A stretch of 64,000 bases of DNA, taken from positions 868,001-932,000 of the forward strand of contig NZ_CP127832.1 in NCBI RefSeq assembly GCF_030389495.1, read 5' to 3'. Made by a program: the position numbers and the translations under genes. This stretch comes from Ligilactobacillus cholophilus. Lineage in GTDB: Bacteria; Bacillota; Bacilli; Lactobacillales; Lactobacillaceae. Positions 28,365 through 41,612 of the stretch are shown here, one piece after another. Under the pieces are notes generated by a model. That model saw only the letters and a program-made list of their open reading frames with translations, had not been told where the DNA came from and did not search any database. Position 1 is the first letter of the stretch. Every line of letters begins with the position of its first letter.

Positions 28365-28748
28365 TTATTTTTCTTCTTTTGAAGATTCTTCTGCTTTAGT
28401 AGCATCTTCTTTAGTTTCTTCTTTTTTTGCTGGCTTTTCTTCTTTAACTTCAGATTGAACGTCAGCTTTTTGAACATTACCAATTGCATTCAAACTAAAT
28501 AGTAAGAAAATACCATCACAATTTAATGTAACAGTTTTATTAGCAGTATCAATTTCGTCAATAACACCATGCAAACCGCCACGTGTAATTACATGATCAC
28601 CACGTTTTAAATTATTAATCATATTTTGCCATTGTTGTTGTTGTTTCTTTTGTGGTCTGATTAATAAGAAATACATAATGGCAAACATTAATACCAACAT
28701 AATGATTGAAAATAATCCGCCACTTTGTGCTGCTCCAAGCATAAACAT
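28365..28748 (-). CDS. yajC: Preprotein translocase subunit YajC
   Basis: A 127-residue protein with one N-terminal membrane segment (about residues 12-30) followed by LIRPQKKQQQQW, the YajC hallmark. The short soluble domain contains VITRGGLHGVID, and the tail is highly charged, rich in K and E. It is an accessory partner of SecDF-YajC at the membrane. It is the last gene of the run that includes queA and tgt, as in many bacteria. Confidence 0.92.
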   Translation of the reverse strand: MFMLGAAQSGGLFSIIMLVLMFAIMYFLLIRPQKKQQQQWQNMINNLKRGDHVITRGGLHGVIDEIDTANKTVTLNCDGIFLLFSLNAIGNVQKADVQSEVKEEKPAKKEETKEDATKAEESSKEEK

Positions 28749-28827
28749 AACAAATTCACTCCTTAAATTAAGTCTAAAGATAACTATACCAAAAAAATGT
28801 ATTTGTTACTATATTTAACCCAAAATC

Positions 28828-31034
<2,207 letters not shown>

Positions 31035-31048
31035 TATAGTCACCCTTC

Positions 31049-32059
31049 TTATTTTTCTAATTTGTCAATTTTCAAATGTTTATACGCCTTATCTGTCACA
31101 ATTCGACCTCGAGGCGTTCTTTTTATAAAACCGATTTGTAATAAATAAGGTTCGATTACATCTTCAATTGTATCAGTTTCTTCACCTACGTTTGCCGAAA
31201 TAGTTGATAGTCCTACTGGTCCACCATTATAAAGTAAGATCATAGTTTTAAGTAATTCCCGATCATTATCATCTAATCCTTTTTCATCAATACGCAATAA
31301 ATCTAATGCATATTTAACTATTTCCTGATCGATTGTCTCTTTATTTGACACTTGAGAAAAATCGCGAATACGCTTAAGTAACCGATTAGCGATTCGAGGA
31401 GTTCCTCGAGAACGCCGAGCAATTTCATGTGCACCTTCTGTATCTATTTTAGTATTAAATACCTCTGCAGAACGTTCAACGATTGCCGCAAGTTCATTCT
31501 CAGTGTAATAACTCATGTGCCCTAAAATACCAAATCGAGCACGCAATGGAGCTGACAACATCCCTACTCGCGTTGTCGCTCCAATTAAGGTAAATGGAGG
31601 CAATGGGAAATGTACCGGATGTGCCGTTGAATCTTGCCCTACAATAATATCAATATAAAAATCTTCCATTGCAGAATATAAAATTTCCTCAACATTTTTT
31701 GGTAGTCGATGTATTTCATCAATAAAAAGAACGTCCCCAGGTTCAAGTTCATTCAAAATTGCAACTAAATCGCCCGGCTTTTCAATTGCTGGCCCAGTTG
31801 TTGTTTTCAAATTAACTTGCAATTCGTTTGCAATTACAGCTGCTAATGTAGTCTTCCCTAATCCAGGAGGTCCATATAATAATACATGGTCTAATGATTC
31901 CTCACGTTGTTTTGCAGCTTCTATATAAATTGATATTTCATTTTTAATCTTTTGCTGACCAATATATTGATTTAAAAACTGTGGCCGTAAACTTAATTGA
32001 TTAAACTCTTCATTATCATCAATAATTTCACCTGAAACTACACGATTATGATCTACCAT
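31049..32059 (-). CDS. ruvB: Holliday junction branch-migration helicase RuvB
   Basis: A 336-residue AAA+ motor. Walker A is [14 protein letters not shown], Walker B is [10 protein letters not shown], sensor 1 lies in LIGATTR, and the winged helix at the C-terminus ends [16 protein letters not shown]. It works with RuvA on four-way junctions. The start is ATG 32057-32059 (MVDHNRVV) behind AAAGGAGAACAC; five extra upstream codons are open but unlikely. Confidence 0.97.
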   Translation of the reverse strand: MVDHNRVVSGEIIDDNEEFNQLSLRPQFLNQYIGQQKIKNEISIYIEAAKQREESLDHVLLYGPPGLGKTTLAAVIANELQVNLKTTTGPAIEKPGDLVAILNELEPGDVLFIDEIHRLPKNVEEILYSAMEDFYIDIIVGQDSTAHPVHFPLPPFTLIGATTRVGMLSAPLRARFGILGHMSYYTENELAAIVERSAEVFNTKIDTEGAHEIARRSRGTPRIANRLLKRIRDFSQVSNKETIDQEIVKYALDLLRIDEKGLDDNDRELLKTMILLYNGGPVGLSTISANVGEETDTIEDVIEPYLLQIGFIKRTPRGRIVTDKAYKHLKIDKLEK

Positions 32060-32090
32060 GTGTTCTCCTTTCAATTAAAAACAATTAGAA

Positions 32091-32696
32091 TCATTTCTTC
32101 AAAACTAATTTTAATGCTTCACGTAAATAATCATCCGTAGAATGGCCATTAAACTTTTCCAGTTTCTTACTTACTCGTTTTACCTCTGTCTTAGTATAAC
32201 CTAAACTAAGCATTGCTTCTAAAGCTTCCTTTAAATATGGTGATTCTTCAACAAAATCCAAAGCTAAATTTTGTTGATCAATAATAGGTGTTGGTGTTTC
32301 AACATCATCCATTTTTCCTTTTAAATCTAAAATAATTTGCTTGGCAGTTTTCTTACCAATACTTGGAAATTTAGTTAAATAATTTTCATCATCAGCATTT
32401 ATTGCTGCAACAAATCCACCTTGATCATTAGTTGCCAATATTGCTAATGCACTCTTAGGGCCAATTCCAGATACACTAATTAGTTTCATAAACAATTGTT
32501 TTTCAGCTAAATCATAAAAGCCATATAGAGTGATATCATTTTCACGCACTGCTTGATAAACATAAACTTTTTGTTCTTTATTTTCTTGATATCTAAAAGG
32601 GTTTGCTACCTGAATTTGATATCCAATCCCATTAACTTCTATTACAATATAATGTGGATTAACTGCAGTAATTTTTCCAATTAAATACTCATACAT
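32091..32696 (-). CDS. ruvA: Holliday junction DNA-binding protein RuvA
   Basis: A 201-residue RuvA. It has an OB domain ([19 protein letters not shown]), a helix-hairpin-helix pair ([33 protein letters not shown]) and the C-terminal domain III that binds RuvB ([19 protein letters not shown]). It lies directly before ruvB and two bases after mutL. Confidence 0.96.
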   Translation of the reverse strand: MYEYLIGKITAVNPHYIVIEVNGIGYQIQVANPFRYQENKEQKVYVYQAVRENDITLYGFYDLAEKQLFMKLISVSGIGPKSALAILATNDQGGFVAAINADDENYLTKFPSIGKKTAKQIILDLKGKMDDVETPTPIIDQQNLALDFVEESPYLKEALEAMLSLGYTKTEVKRVSKKLEKFNGHSTDDYLREALKLVLKK

Positions 32697-32697
32697 T

Positions 32698-34653
32698 TTA
32701 ATCTACTCCTGAATTCTGATTTTCACGTAATGAATGGTGATTATCTTGGATTCTTTTAAACATTCGTTCCATATCTTTATTAGTAAATTCAATCACTGTT
32801 GGTCTACCATGTGGACAATTAAACGGATTTTCACATTGTTTAAGTTGCTTTAACAATGAAACTGCTTGAACTTGTTCTAAATGATGATTAGCTTTTATTG
32901 ATTGCTTACAACTTATCATTATTGCCGTTTCTTCTCTAAATTTCGCAATAGTTAACTGTGGATTCTTAATGCATTCCTCGATTAATTGCTTAATAATCTG
33001 TTCTTCTTTACCTTTAGGAATCCAAACAGGATGTTCATGAATAATATAGGTATTTTGTCCAAAATCCTCTAAGTTTATCCCTAAATCATGTAATTTATCA
33101 ATATTTTCTTGAACTTTTAGTGCTTCACTCACAGTAAATGTTAATACAATTGGCACTAACAATTTTTGTTGTGTTGTATCAACATTACCAATTTCTTTAC
33201 GATAATATTCATATTTGATTCTTTCTTGCGCCGCATGCTGATCTAATATATAGAATCCATCATCCGATTCTGTTAATAAGTATGTTCCGTGTAACTGACC
33301 AATATATTTCAAATCTGGAAAAACTTTTTTATCTTTTTCAACTTTAAAATGCTCTTTAGTTTCTATTTCATTTTTATTTGAATAACAATCATCCCAACGC
33401 TGAACCAATTTAGAGTTAAGCTGTTTTTTGTTTTCAATAATAATCGGATTTTCAAAATGTTGAGCTATATATTTTTTCTTGACAATATTTTCAACTTCTT
33501 CATTTGGATTATTTCCAAGTACTGCATCTAATACTTCTTGTTTTCTTTCAACTGTTTGATATGAACTTGAGTTTTCACTTAATCCCATATTCAGTTGTTG
33601 ATTAGTTTCTGCTTTATTATTTCGATCATGCGATTTTAAATTTTCGATTGCACTTGGAATCAATCTTTCTTGACTAATTTGCTGATAAATTGCATTAGTC
33701 AAAAGATTACATAGTTGATCTTCTTTGCTTATTCGAACTTCTTGTTTTGTAGGATGAACGTTAACATCTACAAGTAAAGGATCTAATTTTATATTAATAA
33801 TAGAAATTGGATATCTACCTACCATTAATTTCGAACCATATCCTTTAATAATTGCTTTTGTTAATTGATTGTTTTTAATAAAGCGACCATTTAATAAAAT
33901 GCTAATATAATTACGAGAAGCTCTAGTTAATTTAGGTAATGAAGTTAATCCTGAAATTGAAAAATCAGCGTCTTGTTTTTGAATTTGAATTAATTGGGTA
34001 GCATTTTTTACTCCATAGATTGCACTAGCAACTTGTTGTAAGTTACCATTTCCTGAGGTTTTTAGTAATGTTCTTCCATTATTACTTAAGGAAAATACAA
34101 TTTCTGGATGACTCATTGCTAAATGGTTAACACAATCAGAAATCACTGACAATTCTGTTTGAGGTGATTTTAAATACTTCAAACGAGCAGGTGTATTATA
34201 AAATAATTGGTTAACTTGGATACGCGTTCCATTTCGGCCACCATAAGATTCTTTTTCAAGAATTTTTCCGCCTTTAATATGGATTTTTGTCCCAATTGTT
34301 TCGTTTTTTTCTAATGTTTCAAGACTTACATCAGCGACTGACGCAATACTTGGCAACGCTTCTCCACGAAAACCTAAAGTTCTAACTCTAAATAGATCAT
34401 CACGATCACTAATTTTACTTGTTGCGTGTCGTTGAAACGCAAGTTCTACATCACTTGAAGCAATTCCTCCACCATTATCAATAACTTCGATTTTCTTTAA
34501 TCCAGAATCCTGCACTAAAATATCAATTCTACTACTATTTGCGTCAATCGAATTTTCTACTAATTCTTTAATTACAGAACTAGGTCGTTCAATTACTTCA
34601 CCAGCAGCAATTTGATCTGCTAAAATTTCTGGTAACTCATGAATTTTAGCCAT
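32698..34653 (-). CDS. mutL: DNA mismatch repair protein MutL
   Basis: A 651-residue MutL. The GHKL ATPase motifs are [21 protein letters not shown] and [13 protein letters not shown] long linker leads to the C-terminal dimerisation domain. The endonuclease motif is not the textbook DQHAxxERixYE but is recognisable as [23 protein letters not shown] and CPHGRP follow. The start is ATG 34651-34653 behind GGAAGG. It is followed by ruvA. Confidence 0.96.
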   Translation of the reverse strand: MAKIHELPEILADQIAAGEVIERPSSVIKELVENSIDANSSRIDILVQDSGLKKIEVIDNGGGIASSDVELAFQRHATSKISDRDDLFRVRTLGFRGEALPSIASVADVSLETLEKNETIGTKIHIKGGKILEKESYGGRNGTRIQVNQLFYNTPARLKYLKSPQTELSVISDCVNHLAMSHPEIVFSLSNNGRTLLKTSGNGNLQQVASAIYGVKNATQLIQIQKQDADFSISGLTSLPKLTRASRNYISILLNGRFIKNNQLTKAIIKGYGSKLMVGRYPISIINIKLDPLLVDVNVHPTKQEVRISKEDQLCNLLTNAIYQQISQERLIPSAIENLKSHDRNNKAETNQQLNMGLSENSSSYQTVERKQEVLDAVLGNNPNEEVENIVKKKYIAQHFENPIIIENKKQLNSKLVQRWDDCYSNKNEIETKEHFKVEKDKKVFPDLKYIGQLHGTYLLTESDDGFYILDQHAAQERIKYEYYRKEIGNVDTTQQKLLVPIVLTFTVSEALKVQENIDKLHDLGINLEDFGQNTYIIHEHPVWIPKGKEEQIIKQLIEECIKNPQLTIAKFREETAIMISCKQSIKANHHLEQVQAVSLLKQLKQCENPFNCPHGRPTVIEFTNKDMERMFKRIQDNHHSLRENQNSGVD

Positions 34654-34664
34654 TTTAACCTTCC

Positions 34665-37262
34665 TTACTTCTTGTGCGTTAATCTTTGTTGCCATTCATT
34701 AACTTTATTCATTACCTCTAGTGGTGTCAAAGATAATAAATTCGTTTCCTTAATATCTTGTAATAATTTTTCCTCATTTGAAGATAATTTAATATTTTCC
34801 GGTTTGAAAAGTGACAATTGTTCTTCAACTTGACCAGTTTCATCCACTTCATTTGGCTTATAAGTAGTATCTTCAATATCTATATCTTTTTTCTCTAAAT
34901 CCTTTAAAATAACATCCGCACGTTGCAATAATTTATCAGGCATTCCAGCTAATTTAGCAACATGAATTCCATACGATTTATCGGCTGGTCCAGGTTGCAT
35001 TTTATGCAAGAAAATTAATTCGCCATTTTTCTCTACTGCTCCAACATGAACATTTGTAAGATGATTTAATTCTTGGTCTAAAATAGTCAATTCATGATAG
35101 TGAGTTGAGAATAATGTTTTAGCGTGAACATTATCATGAATATATTCAATAATCGCTTGGGCTAATGCCATACCATCATATGTTGCTGTTCCTCTTCCAA
35201 TTTCATCGAATAAAATCAAACTATTTTCACTAGCATTTGTTAATGCTTCATTTGCTTCTTTCATTTCAACCATAAATGTCGATTCACCTGAAATTAAATC
35301 ATCTGCAGCACCAATTCTAGTAAAAATTTGATTAAAAATTGGCATTTCTGCTGATTTAGCAGGAACAAAACAACCAATTTGAGCCATAACTACTGTTAAA
35401 GCTAGTTGACGCATATATGTACTTTTACCAGACATATTTGGTCCAGTGATTAACAGAATTGTCTGATTCTCATCCATTTTTATGTCATTTGGAACATAAC
35501 TTTGACTTCCCATGACTTCTTCTACTACCGGATGCCATCCTGCTTTAATATTCAAATTATGACCTTTATCAGTCAATTTTGGCTGAACAAATTGATGATT
35601 CTCACTAACAATTGCAAAACCTTGTAAAACATCTAATTGAGCTAATCCAGAAGCTAGTCTTTGCAACTTTTTAATTTGATCTTTAATCTGCTCACGAATA
35701 TCAACAAAAATTTTATATTGTAACTCCTGTGCTTTAGTCTCTGAGCCTAAAATTAATGATTCTTTTTCTTTTAACTCAGGAGTTATAAATCTTTCAGCAT
35801 TAACAAGCGTTTGTTTTCTTTGAAAACGTTCAGGAACCTTACTTACATTTCCTTTTGAAACCTCAATAAAGTAGCCAAATATTTTATTATATCCAATTTT
35901 TAAATTATGAATACCAGTTTCTTGTCTTTCTTTTTCTTCAAGTTCTGCAAGCCACTTCTTACCATTCTTCATTGCATCCACATATTGATCCAATTCGTCA
36001 TTATATCCTTCACGAATTAAATTACCATCTGTTACTGAAATTGGAGGATCATCAACAATTGCTCGTTCAATCAAATCTGCTACTTCTTCAACAGGATCTA
36101 ATTGTTTTAATAATTTATCATAAATTCCATCTTCGTTCAGTTCTGTAAGTAAATAACGAATTTGAGGTACATGTTCTAATGAGGTCTTTAATTGAATCAA
36201 ATCCCGTCCATTTACATTTCCAAATGCGACTTTCCCAGCTAAACGTTCTAAATCATATACATTTGTCAATTCATCTTGTAAATTATTTCTTTCAAAGAAA
36301 TGATCAATTAAATTTTTTACAATTGCTTGTCGTTCTAGAATATCTTTTTTTGAAAGCAATGGTCTTGAAATCCATTGTTTTAATAATCTACCGCCCATTG
36401 CTGTTTTAGTAGCATCTAAAATCCAAAGTAGTGTTCCTGATTTCTTTCCAGTACGTGAATTCTTCAACAACTCAAGATTTCTTTGAGCAAATCGATCCAT
36501 TTTCAAAAATGAAGATGTTTCATAATGAACTGCTTTTTGCAAATGAATTAATGCTCTCTTTTGGGTAACATTTAAATACATTAATAAATGTTTTATTACT
36601 GTTACTTCAACTTCATTATCTAAATCTTGAATTGCATATGAAAATTCTGCATGTTCAGCGACATCATTTTGAATCGAGACTACTATTTTCAATTTATTTA
36701 AAATTTTAATAACATTATCACTAACTGAATCATCAATTACTATTTCTTTAGTTCTCAAACTTGTGATTTCATTTACAAGACTGTCTATATCTGTTAGTGT
36801 TGTAACTTTTAACTCACCTGTTGATAAATCAACATATGCAAATCCTAATTGCTTTCCATTTTGATGCAGTGCCGTTAAATAATTATTTTCTTTTGCTTCA
36901 CTTGCAGATTCGTCCATTAATGTCCCAGGAGTTACTAATTGCGTAACTTCACGCTTAACCATTCCCTTAGCCATTTTAGGATCTTCCATTTGTTCGCAAA
37001 TTGCGACTTTATATCCCTTATCAATTAATATATCGATATAATTTTGTACCGCATGATGAGGAACACCACACATTGGAATCGAATTTTTAGAGTTGTGATT
37101 ACGTTGAGTCAATGTTAATTCTAAAATTTGCGAACCTTTAACAGCATCATCATAAAACATTTCATAAAAATCACCTAAACGATAAAACAAAAAAGCATCT
37201 GGATATTGTTTTTTTATTGCCATATATTGTTCCATCATTGGTGTTAACTTTGTTTTTGACAT
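34665..37262 (-). CDS. mutS: DNA mismatch repair protein MutS
   Basis: An 865-residue MutS. The mismatch-binding residues are in [19 protein letters not shown] (Phe-x-Glu type), Walker A is [15 protein letters not shown] (about residue 603), Walker B is [16 protein letters not shown], and STHYHEL follows. It is complete, with the usual C-terminal tail. It is first in mutS-mutL-ruvAB-queA-tgt-yajC. An extended -10 (TGTTAAAAT) lies about 45 bases upstream on the minus strand. Confidence 0.97.
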   Translation of the reverse strand: MSKTKLTPMMEQYMAIKKQYPDAFLFYRLGDFYEMFYDDAVKGSQILELTLTQRNHNSKNSIPMCGVPHHAVQNYIDILIDKGYKVAICEQMEDPKMAKGMVKREVTQLVTPGTLMDESASEAKENNYLTALHQNGKQLGFAYVDLSTGELKVTTLTDIDSLVNEITSLRTKEIVIDDSVSDNVIKILNKLKIVVSIQNDVAEHAEFSYAIQDLDNEVEVTVIKHLLMYLNVTQKRALIHLQKAVHYETSSFLKMDRFAQRNLELLKNSRTGKKSGTLLWILDATKTAMGGRLLKQWISRPLLSKKDILERQAIVKNLIDHFFERNNLQDELTNVYDLERLAGKVAFGNVNGRDLIQLKTSLEHVPQIRYLLTELNEDGIYDKLLKQLDPVEEVADLIERAIVDDPPISVTDGNLIREGYNDELDQYVDAMKNGKKWLAELEEKERQETGIHNLKIGYNKIFGYFIEVSKGNVSKVPERFQRKQTLVNAERFITPELKEKESLILGSETKAQELQYKIFVDIREQIKDQIKKLQRLASGLAQLDVLQGFAIVSENHQFVQPKLTDKGHNLNIKAGWHPVVEEVMGSQSYVPNDIKMDENQTILLITGPNMSGKSTYMRQLALTVVMAQIGCFVPAKSAEMPIFNQIFTRIGAADDLISGESTFMVEMKEANEALTNASENSLILFDEIGRGTATYDGMALAQAIIEYIHDNVHAKTLFSTHYHELTILDQELNHLTNVHVGAVEKNGELIFLHKMQPGPADKSYGIHVAKLAGMPDKLLQRADVILKDLEKKDIDIEDTTYKPNEVDETGQVEEQLSLFKPENIKLSSNEEKLLQDIKETNLLSLTPLEVMNKVNEWQQRLTHKK

Positions 37263-37339
37263 TCAATTCATCCCTTCCCCATCTAATATTAGCTTTTTAT
37301 ATTTTAACATTTTTTGAGTGATTATTTTAGTTTCCGACC

Positions 37340-37382
37340 AATAAAAAAATAGAAGATGCGTTTAATCGCATTCTTCTATTTA
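37340..37382 (-). terminator. Terminator after rny
   Basis: A stem AATAGAAG-ATGCG (37348-37360) pairs with 37367-37380 with one bulged base and is followed by seven T on the minus strand. It lies between rny and mutS. Confidence 0.88.
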
Positions 37383-37410
37383 AATTCTTAATTCAATCGA
37401 TAATTAACCA

Positions 37411-38976
37411 TTATCTTGCATACTCTGTTGCTCGAGTTTCACGAATTACAGTAACTTTAATATGTCCAGGATATTCAAGTTCATTTTCGATCTTATTTTT
37501 AATATCTCGAGCTAATACAGTTGCTTCTAAATCATTAATTTGTTCAGGTTTTACAATTACCCGAACTTCACGACCTGCTTGAATTGCATAACTCTTACTT
37601 ACACCTTCAAATTCATTAGAAATACTTTCTAATTTTTCTAGACGGTGAAGGTAATTTTCAAGTGATTCACTACGAGCTCCAGGTCGAGCTGCAGAAATAG
37701 CATCAGCTGCAGCCACCAATTCAGCAATTACTGATTTAGGTTCTACATCCCCATGGTGAGAAGCAATAGTATTTATTACTACTTCATTTTCATGGTATTT
37801 CTTTGCTAACTCTACGCCAATTTCTACGTGTGAACCATCAATTTCATGGTCAACAGCCTTACCAATATCGTGTAATAATCCTGCGCGTTTCGCTAAAGTA
37901 ACATCTTCGCCTAATTCACCAGCTAATACACCGGCAATTTTTGCAACTTCAATTGAATGTGTTAAAACATTTTGTCCATAACTTGTACGATAATTTAAAC
38001 GTCCTACAATCTTGATTAAATCTGGATGCATTGCACTTATTCCTAAATCAAAAACAGTTTCTTCACCGATTTCACGAATCTTAGCATCCATCTCACGCGT
38101 TGCTTTATCTACCATTTCTTCAATTCGCGCTGGGTGAATACGACCATCTTGAATTAATTTTTCAAGTGCCATTTTAGCAATTTCCCGACGTACAGGGTCA
38201 AATCCGCTTAATAATACTGTATCTGGAGTATCATCGATAATTAAATCTATTCCAGTTAGAGTTTCAAAAGTACGAACATTACGTCCTTCTTTTCCAATAA
38301 TTCGACCCTTCATATCATTATTAGGTAATGTAACAACTGAAACAGTTGATTCTGAAACTGTATCAGCTGCACTCCGTTCGATTGCTTGTGCAATTAAATC
38401 TTTTGCAGTTTGTTCTGCACGCGCTTTTGCCTCTTCTTCACTTTCTTTAATCATTTGTCCAAGTTCGTAATTTAAACTCACTTTGGTTTCTTTCATGATT
38501 TGTTCTCTAGCTTGTTGAGTAGTGAGAGAAGCTACTTCCTCCAACTTATCATGTTGTTGTTGGACAAGTTCTGTTACTTTTTGACGTTGATGTTCAACAT
38601 CTTGTTGATCAGATTCAAGTTGGCCTTCTTTTTTATCTAACGTTTGTTCACGTTTCTCCAACATTGTATCTTTGCGATCAAGATTTTCTTCACGTTGAAT
38701 TAAACGATTTTCTTGCTTTTGAATCTCAGACCTACGTTCTCTTAATTCTTTTTCTACTTCAGAACGATAATGGTGAGCTTCCTCTTTTGCCTCCACAATT
38801 GCTTCTTTCTTTTGGCGACGTGCTTCTTTACGTGCACTTTTAACAATTCCTTCAGCAGTTTGAGTAGCATCGTCTAAACTTTTTTCATAAAGCTTCGTAC
38901 GACGTTTATCTCCAACAATAAAGCCAATAATCAAAGTCAAAATAGCGACGGCGAGGATTACAATTAAATCTGTCAT
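37411..38976 (-). CDS. rny: Ribonuclease Y
   Basis: A 521-residue membrane-anchored endoribonuclease. It has an N-terminal membrane helix (residues 3-22), a long charged coiled coil (about 30-190), a KH domain ([19 protein letters not shown]), and an HD domain with metal residues in [12 protein letters not shown]. RNase Y starts mRNA decay in Firmicutes. The gene is monocistronic, with its own promoter and a roughly 160-base leader with a hairpin. Confidence 0.97.
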   Translation of the reverse strand: MTDLIVILAVAILTLIIGFIVGDKRRTKLYEKSLDDATQTAEGIVKSARKEARRQKKEAIVEAKEEAHHYRSEVEKELRERRSEIQKQENRLIQREENLDRKDTMLEKREQTLDKKEGQLESDQQDVEHQRQKVTELVQQQHDKLEEVASLTTQQAREQIMKETKVSLNYELGQMIKESEEEAKARAEQTAKDLIAQAIERSAADTVSESTVSVVTLPNNDMKGRIIGKEGRNVRTFETLTGIDLIIDDTPDTVLLSGFDPVRREIAKMALEKLIQDGRIHPARIEEMVDKATREMDAKIREIGEETVFDLGISAMHPDLIKIVGRLNYRTSYGQNVLTHSIEVAKIAGVLAGELGEDVTLAKRAGLLHDIGKAVDHEIDGSHVEIGVELAKKYHENEVVINTIASHHGDVEPKSVIAELVAAADAISAARPGARSESLENYLHRLEKLESISNEFEGVSKSYAIQAGREVRVIVKPEQINDLEATVLARDIKNKIENELEYPGHIKVTVIRETRATEYAR

Positions 38977-38998
38977 TTTTGTACCTCCGCATCGTCAT

Positions 38999-39032
38999 AA
39001 AGAGACTGTGACATATGATTTAAAGTCTCTTT
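38999..39032 (-). promoter_or_regulatory. Hairpin in the rny leader
   Basis: A perfect 9 bp stem (AAAGAGACT at 38999-39007, partner 39024-39032) with a 16-base loop lies about 10 bases upstream of the rny GGAGG ribosome binding site. No T run follows, so it is not a terminator. Confidence 0.55.
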
Positions 39033-39144
39033 GCTTGTTAATTAAACATAAAAACACTTTACTGTAATTACAATAAAATAAATGCACTATCACAAATTCT
39101 CTTTAATTTTTAATTTATTAATTATTTATTACACACATATATTT

Positions 39145-39174
39145 ATTTTAGTTGTAAATTAGAGAAAATGTCAA
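39145..39174 (-). promoter_or_regulatory. rny promoter
   Basis: TTGACA (39169-39174), an 18-base spacer and TAAAAT (39145-39150) read on the minus strand. This implies a 5' leader of about 160 bases before the rny ATG. The rest of 38977-39198 is AT-rich with no ORF. Confidence 0.65.
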
Positions 39175-39198
39175 TATAATTATTTCGCTATTTAACAC

Positions 39199-39233
39199 AA
39201 AAAGAAGACAAATCGTACATTTGTCTTCTTTTT
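39199..39233 (-). terminator. Terminator after recA
   Basis: A 14 bp perfect stem (AAAAAGAAGACAAA and its partner) with a seven-base loop ends in T runs on both strands. It lies 33 bases past the recA stop. Confidence 0.92.
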
Positions 39234-39265
39234 ATATCTAAGTCTTAACTTAAAATAAAAATTCG

Positions 39266-40327
39266 TTACTTTTTCTTTGAATCTTTATCTTTTTGTTGAT
39301 CTTCTAATTTTAAATCTAATTGTTTTTGTTCTTCTTCTGTTGCAATGCCATATGCCTTACGGACTTTCAAAGTTACTTCTTTCATCATTTCAGGATGTTC
39401 TTTTAAATAACGTTTAGCATTTTCACGTCCTTGACCAATCCGCTCTTCTCCATAAGAGAACCATGACCCACTCTTCTTAATGATATCTTTGTCAACTGCC
39501 ATATCAAGTAGTTCACCAGTCTTAGAAACACCTTCACCATACATTATATCTACTTCTGCTTGTTTAAATGGTGGAGCAACTTTGTTCTTTACAACTTTAA
39601 TTCGAACACGGTTACCTACTACATCTGAACCATCTTTAATTTGTTCAGCTCGACGAACATCTAAACGTACAGTTGAATAAAATTTTAATGCTCGTCCACC
39701 AGGTGTAGTTTCAGGATTTCCAAACATAACGCCAACTTTTTCACGTATTTGGTTAATAAACAAAGCAATTGTTTTAGTTTTATTGATTGTACCTGATAAC
39801 TTACGTAAAGCTTGTGACATTAAACGAGCCTGTAATCCAACATGAGCATCGCCCATTTCTCCTTCAATTTCAGCACGTGGAACTAAAGCAGCAACAGAAT
39901 CAACAACTACTATATCAATTGCACCTGATGAAACTAATGCATCAGCAATTTCTAATCCTTCTTCACCAGTATCTGGTTGAGAAAGCAAAAGTTGGTCAAT
40001 ATTTACACCTAAAGCAGTTGCATATGCTGGATCCAAAGCATTTTCGGCATCAATATACGCAGCAGTACCACCCATTTTTTGTACTTCTGCAACTGCATGT
40101 AAAGCAACTGTTGTTTTACCTGAACTTTCTGGACCATAAATTTCAACAATTCTACCACGAGGGTAACCACCTACTCCTAAAGCCTCATCTAACGCTAAAG
40201 AACCAGATGGAATAGTTGAAATTTGAGTATCTGCCTTTTCACCCATTCGCATAATAGAGCCCTTACCAAAGTTCTTTTCAATTTTCTTTAATGCAGCATC
40301 TAAAGCTGCTTGTCTTTCATCAGCCAC
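39266..40327 (-). CDS. recA: Recombinase RecA
   Basis: A 353-residue RecA. Walker A is [10 protein letters not shown] (about residues 66-73), Walker B is [10 protein letters not shown], and L2 is in [16 protein letters not shown]. The C-terminus is lysine-rich. It drives strand exchange and SOS induction. The start is GTG (40325-40327) behind AAAGGAGGG. The promoter carries a LexA box (40392-40405). It follows the cinA-like gene, the usual order. Confidence 0.98.
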   Translation of the reverse strand: MADERQAALDAALKKIEKNFGKGSIMRMGEKADTQISTIPSGSLALDEALGVGGYPRGRIVEIYGPESSGKTTVALHAVAEVQKMGGTAAYIDAENALDPAYATALGVNIDQLLLSQPDTGEEGLEIADALVSSGAIDIVVVDSVAALVPRAEIEGEMGDAHVGLQARLMSQALRKLSGTINKTKTIALFINQIREKVGVMFGNPETTPGGRALKFYSTVRLDVRRAEQIKDGSDVVGNRVRIKVVKNKVAPPFKQAEVDIMYGEGVSKTGELLDMAVDKDIIKKSGSWFSYGEERIGQGRENAKRYLKEHPEMMKEVTLKVRKAYGIATEEEQKQLDLKLEDQQKDKDSKKK

Positions 40328-40365
40328 ACTTTTCCCTCCTTTAAAATTTTACAATTTATATTTAA

Positions 40366-40405
40366 ATTATATCAAAATTCATTTTATAATGCGAACTAAT
40401 GTTTG
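40366..40405 (-). promoter_or_regulatory. recA promoter with a LexA (SOS) box
   Basis: CGAAC-TAAT-GTTTG (40392-40405) matches the Gram-positive LexA/DinR box CGAACNNNNGTTCG with one mismatch. On the minus strand it covers the likely -35 (TTCGCA, 40390-40395), followed by an 18-base spacer and TATAAT (40366-40371). Repression by LexA is the expected control. Confidence 0.8.
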
Positions 40406-40870
40406 TTATAAATTTAGTTTAATTGCAATCATTTGGAAAGCTTTTTGAATTACATCTTCAATTTGCCTTTTATTTTTTAATGGAACAGGAATAGTCTGTG
40501 GTTCTTCATCATTAGAACTCACTAATGCAATCCAAAAAGTCCGATCCTTTGGATTTTTTACAATTCCAATCCCTAAATCAGTTCGCAATATTTTTCGAAC
40601 TTGAGTAGCCATCCAACTTGCAATCTCGCTGCTCGCTTTTCCAGTTGAATTGATTAATTGATATGGTATTCCCAATATAGCATTTTTAGAATCGGCATTC
40701 GGTGCAACAATCATTCCAGCAAAATACGATTCTTTATTCAAACGATTTAATACATCTCCGGGTATAAAATCAGTTGCTAATGCCAATGAGACATTTTGAT
40801 TATTTAATTTATCCATTACGTTATTTATGGAAGTCATTAAAGAATCAGACTTTTTTAGTGCATCATCCAT
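40406..40870 (-). CDS. Degenerate CinA C-terminal domain protein
   Basis: A 154-residue protein that aligns with the C-terminal nicotinamide-nucleotide amidohydrolase domain of CinA (LGIPYQLINSTGKASSEIASWMA). It lacks the whole N-terminal molybdopterin-binding-like domain. The catalytic ESCTGG block reads ATDFIPGD and the GIAGPGG loop reads IVKNPKD, so NMN deamidase activity is unlikely. The start is ATG 40868-40870 behind GAGGAGG. Its place between pgsA and recA is the normal cinA locus, which supports decay of a once full cinA. Confidence 0.8.
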   Translation of the reverse strand: MDDALKKSDSLMTSINNVMDKLNNQNVSLALATDFIPGDVLNRLNKESYFAGMIVAPNADSKNAILGIPYQLINSTGKASSEIASWMATQVRKILRTDLGIGIVKNPKDRTFWIALVSSNDEEPQTIPVPLKNKRQIEDVIQKAFQMIAIKLNL

Positions 40871-40919
40871 TAAAATCCTCCTCACTTTATAAATACGTAA
40901 ACAATTAATTATATTTTAA

Positions 40920-40958
40920 ACCAAAGAAAGAGACTGTGCACATTGTCACAACCTCTCC
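40920..40958 (-). terminator. Terminator after pgsA
   Basis: A 10-pair stem with two G-T pairs (40929-40938 with 40947-40956) is followed on the minus strand by TTTCTTT. It lies 35 bases past the pgsA stop. Confidence 0.75.
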
Positions 40959-40992
40959 CTAAAAAATATATTCTTTTCAAATTACAACTATT

Positions 40993-41586
40993 TTACTTAT
41001 TTTTCCCAAATGAATCTGCAAAAATAGCACGTGCATTATAAAAATATTCAATTCCAGAATATACAGTAAAAATTAAACAAACATAAAGTAAGATTTGTCC
41101 AATTGGAACTTGAATATTTTCAAAAAATACATTGTTTAAAAATAGAAAAATAATTGAAAACATCTGAGAAGCTGTTTTAATTTTTCCAGGCATCTTTGCT
41201 GCCATTACCTCTCCATTATTTTCTACTACAATTAATCTTAATCCTGTTACAGCTAGTTCACGACATACAATAATAGCTGCAATCCATGCAGGAACTTTTC
41301 CCATTTGGACTAAAATTATAAATGCTGTCATTACAAGCATTTTATCAGCTAATGGATCAGCAAACTTACCAAAATTAGTAACTAAATGCTGTTTTCTTGC
41401 AATTTGTCCATCTATGAAATCGGTAATTGAAGCAATTGCAAAAATCAATGCTCCTACAAAATTCTGCATAGGAATTACTGTTCCAGCAACAATTAAGAAT
41501 CCCCAATTTAATGGCAAAAGTAAAACAAGCATAAAGATTGGAATTAACAAAATACGTAAAACAGTTAATTTATTAGGTAAATTCAA
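40993..41586 (-). CDS. pgsA: CDP-diacylglycerol-glycerol-3-phosphate phosphatidyltransferase
   Basis: A 197-residue membrane enzyme of about five or six segments that makes phosphatidylglycerophosphate, the precursor of phosphatidylglycerol. The CDP-alcohol transferase motif spans DFIDGQIARKQ, G at +6 and DPLADK (about residues 60-82). It is preceded by rodZ and is the last gene of the ftsK-ymf-rodZ-pgsA run. Confidence 0.95.
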   Translation of the reverse strand: MNLPNKLTVLRILLIPIFMLVLLLPLNWGFLIVAGTVIPMQNFVGALIFAIASITDFIDGQIARKQHLVTNFGKFADPLADKMLVMTAFIILVQMGKVPAWIAAIIVCRELAVTGLRLIVVENNGEVMAAKMPGKIKTASQMFSIIFLFLNNVFFENIQVPIGQILLYVCLIFTVYSGIEYFYNARAIFADSFGKNK

Positions 41587-41612
41587 ATTTCACACCCCGA
41601 TTATATTAATTT

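Noticed and set aside
39787-40215. A 142-residue open frame on the plus strand
   Set aside because: It is the antisense shadow of recA, rich in L, Q and H, with no ribosome binding site.
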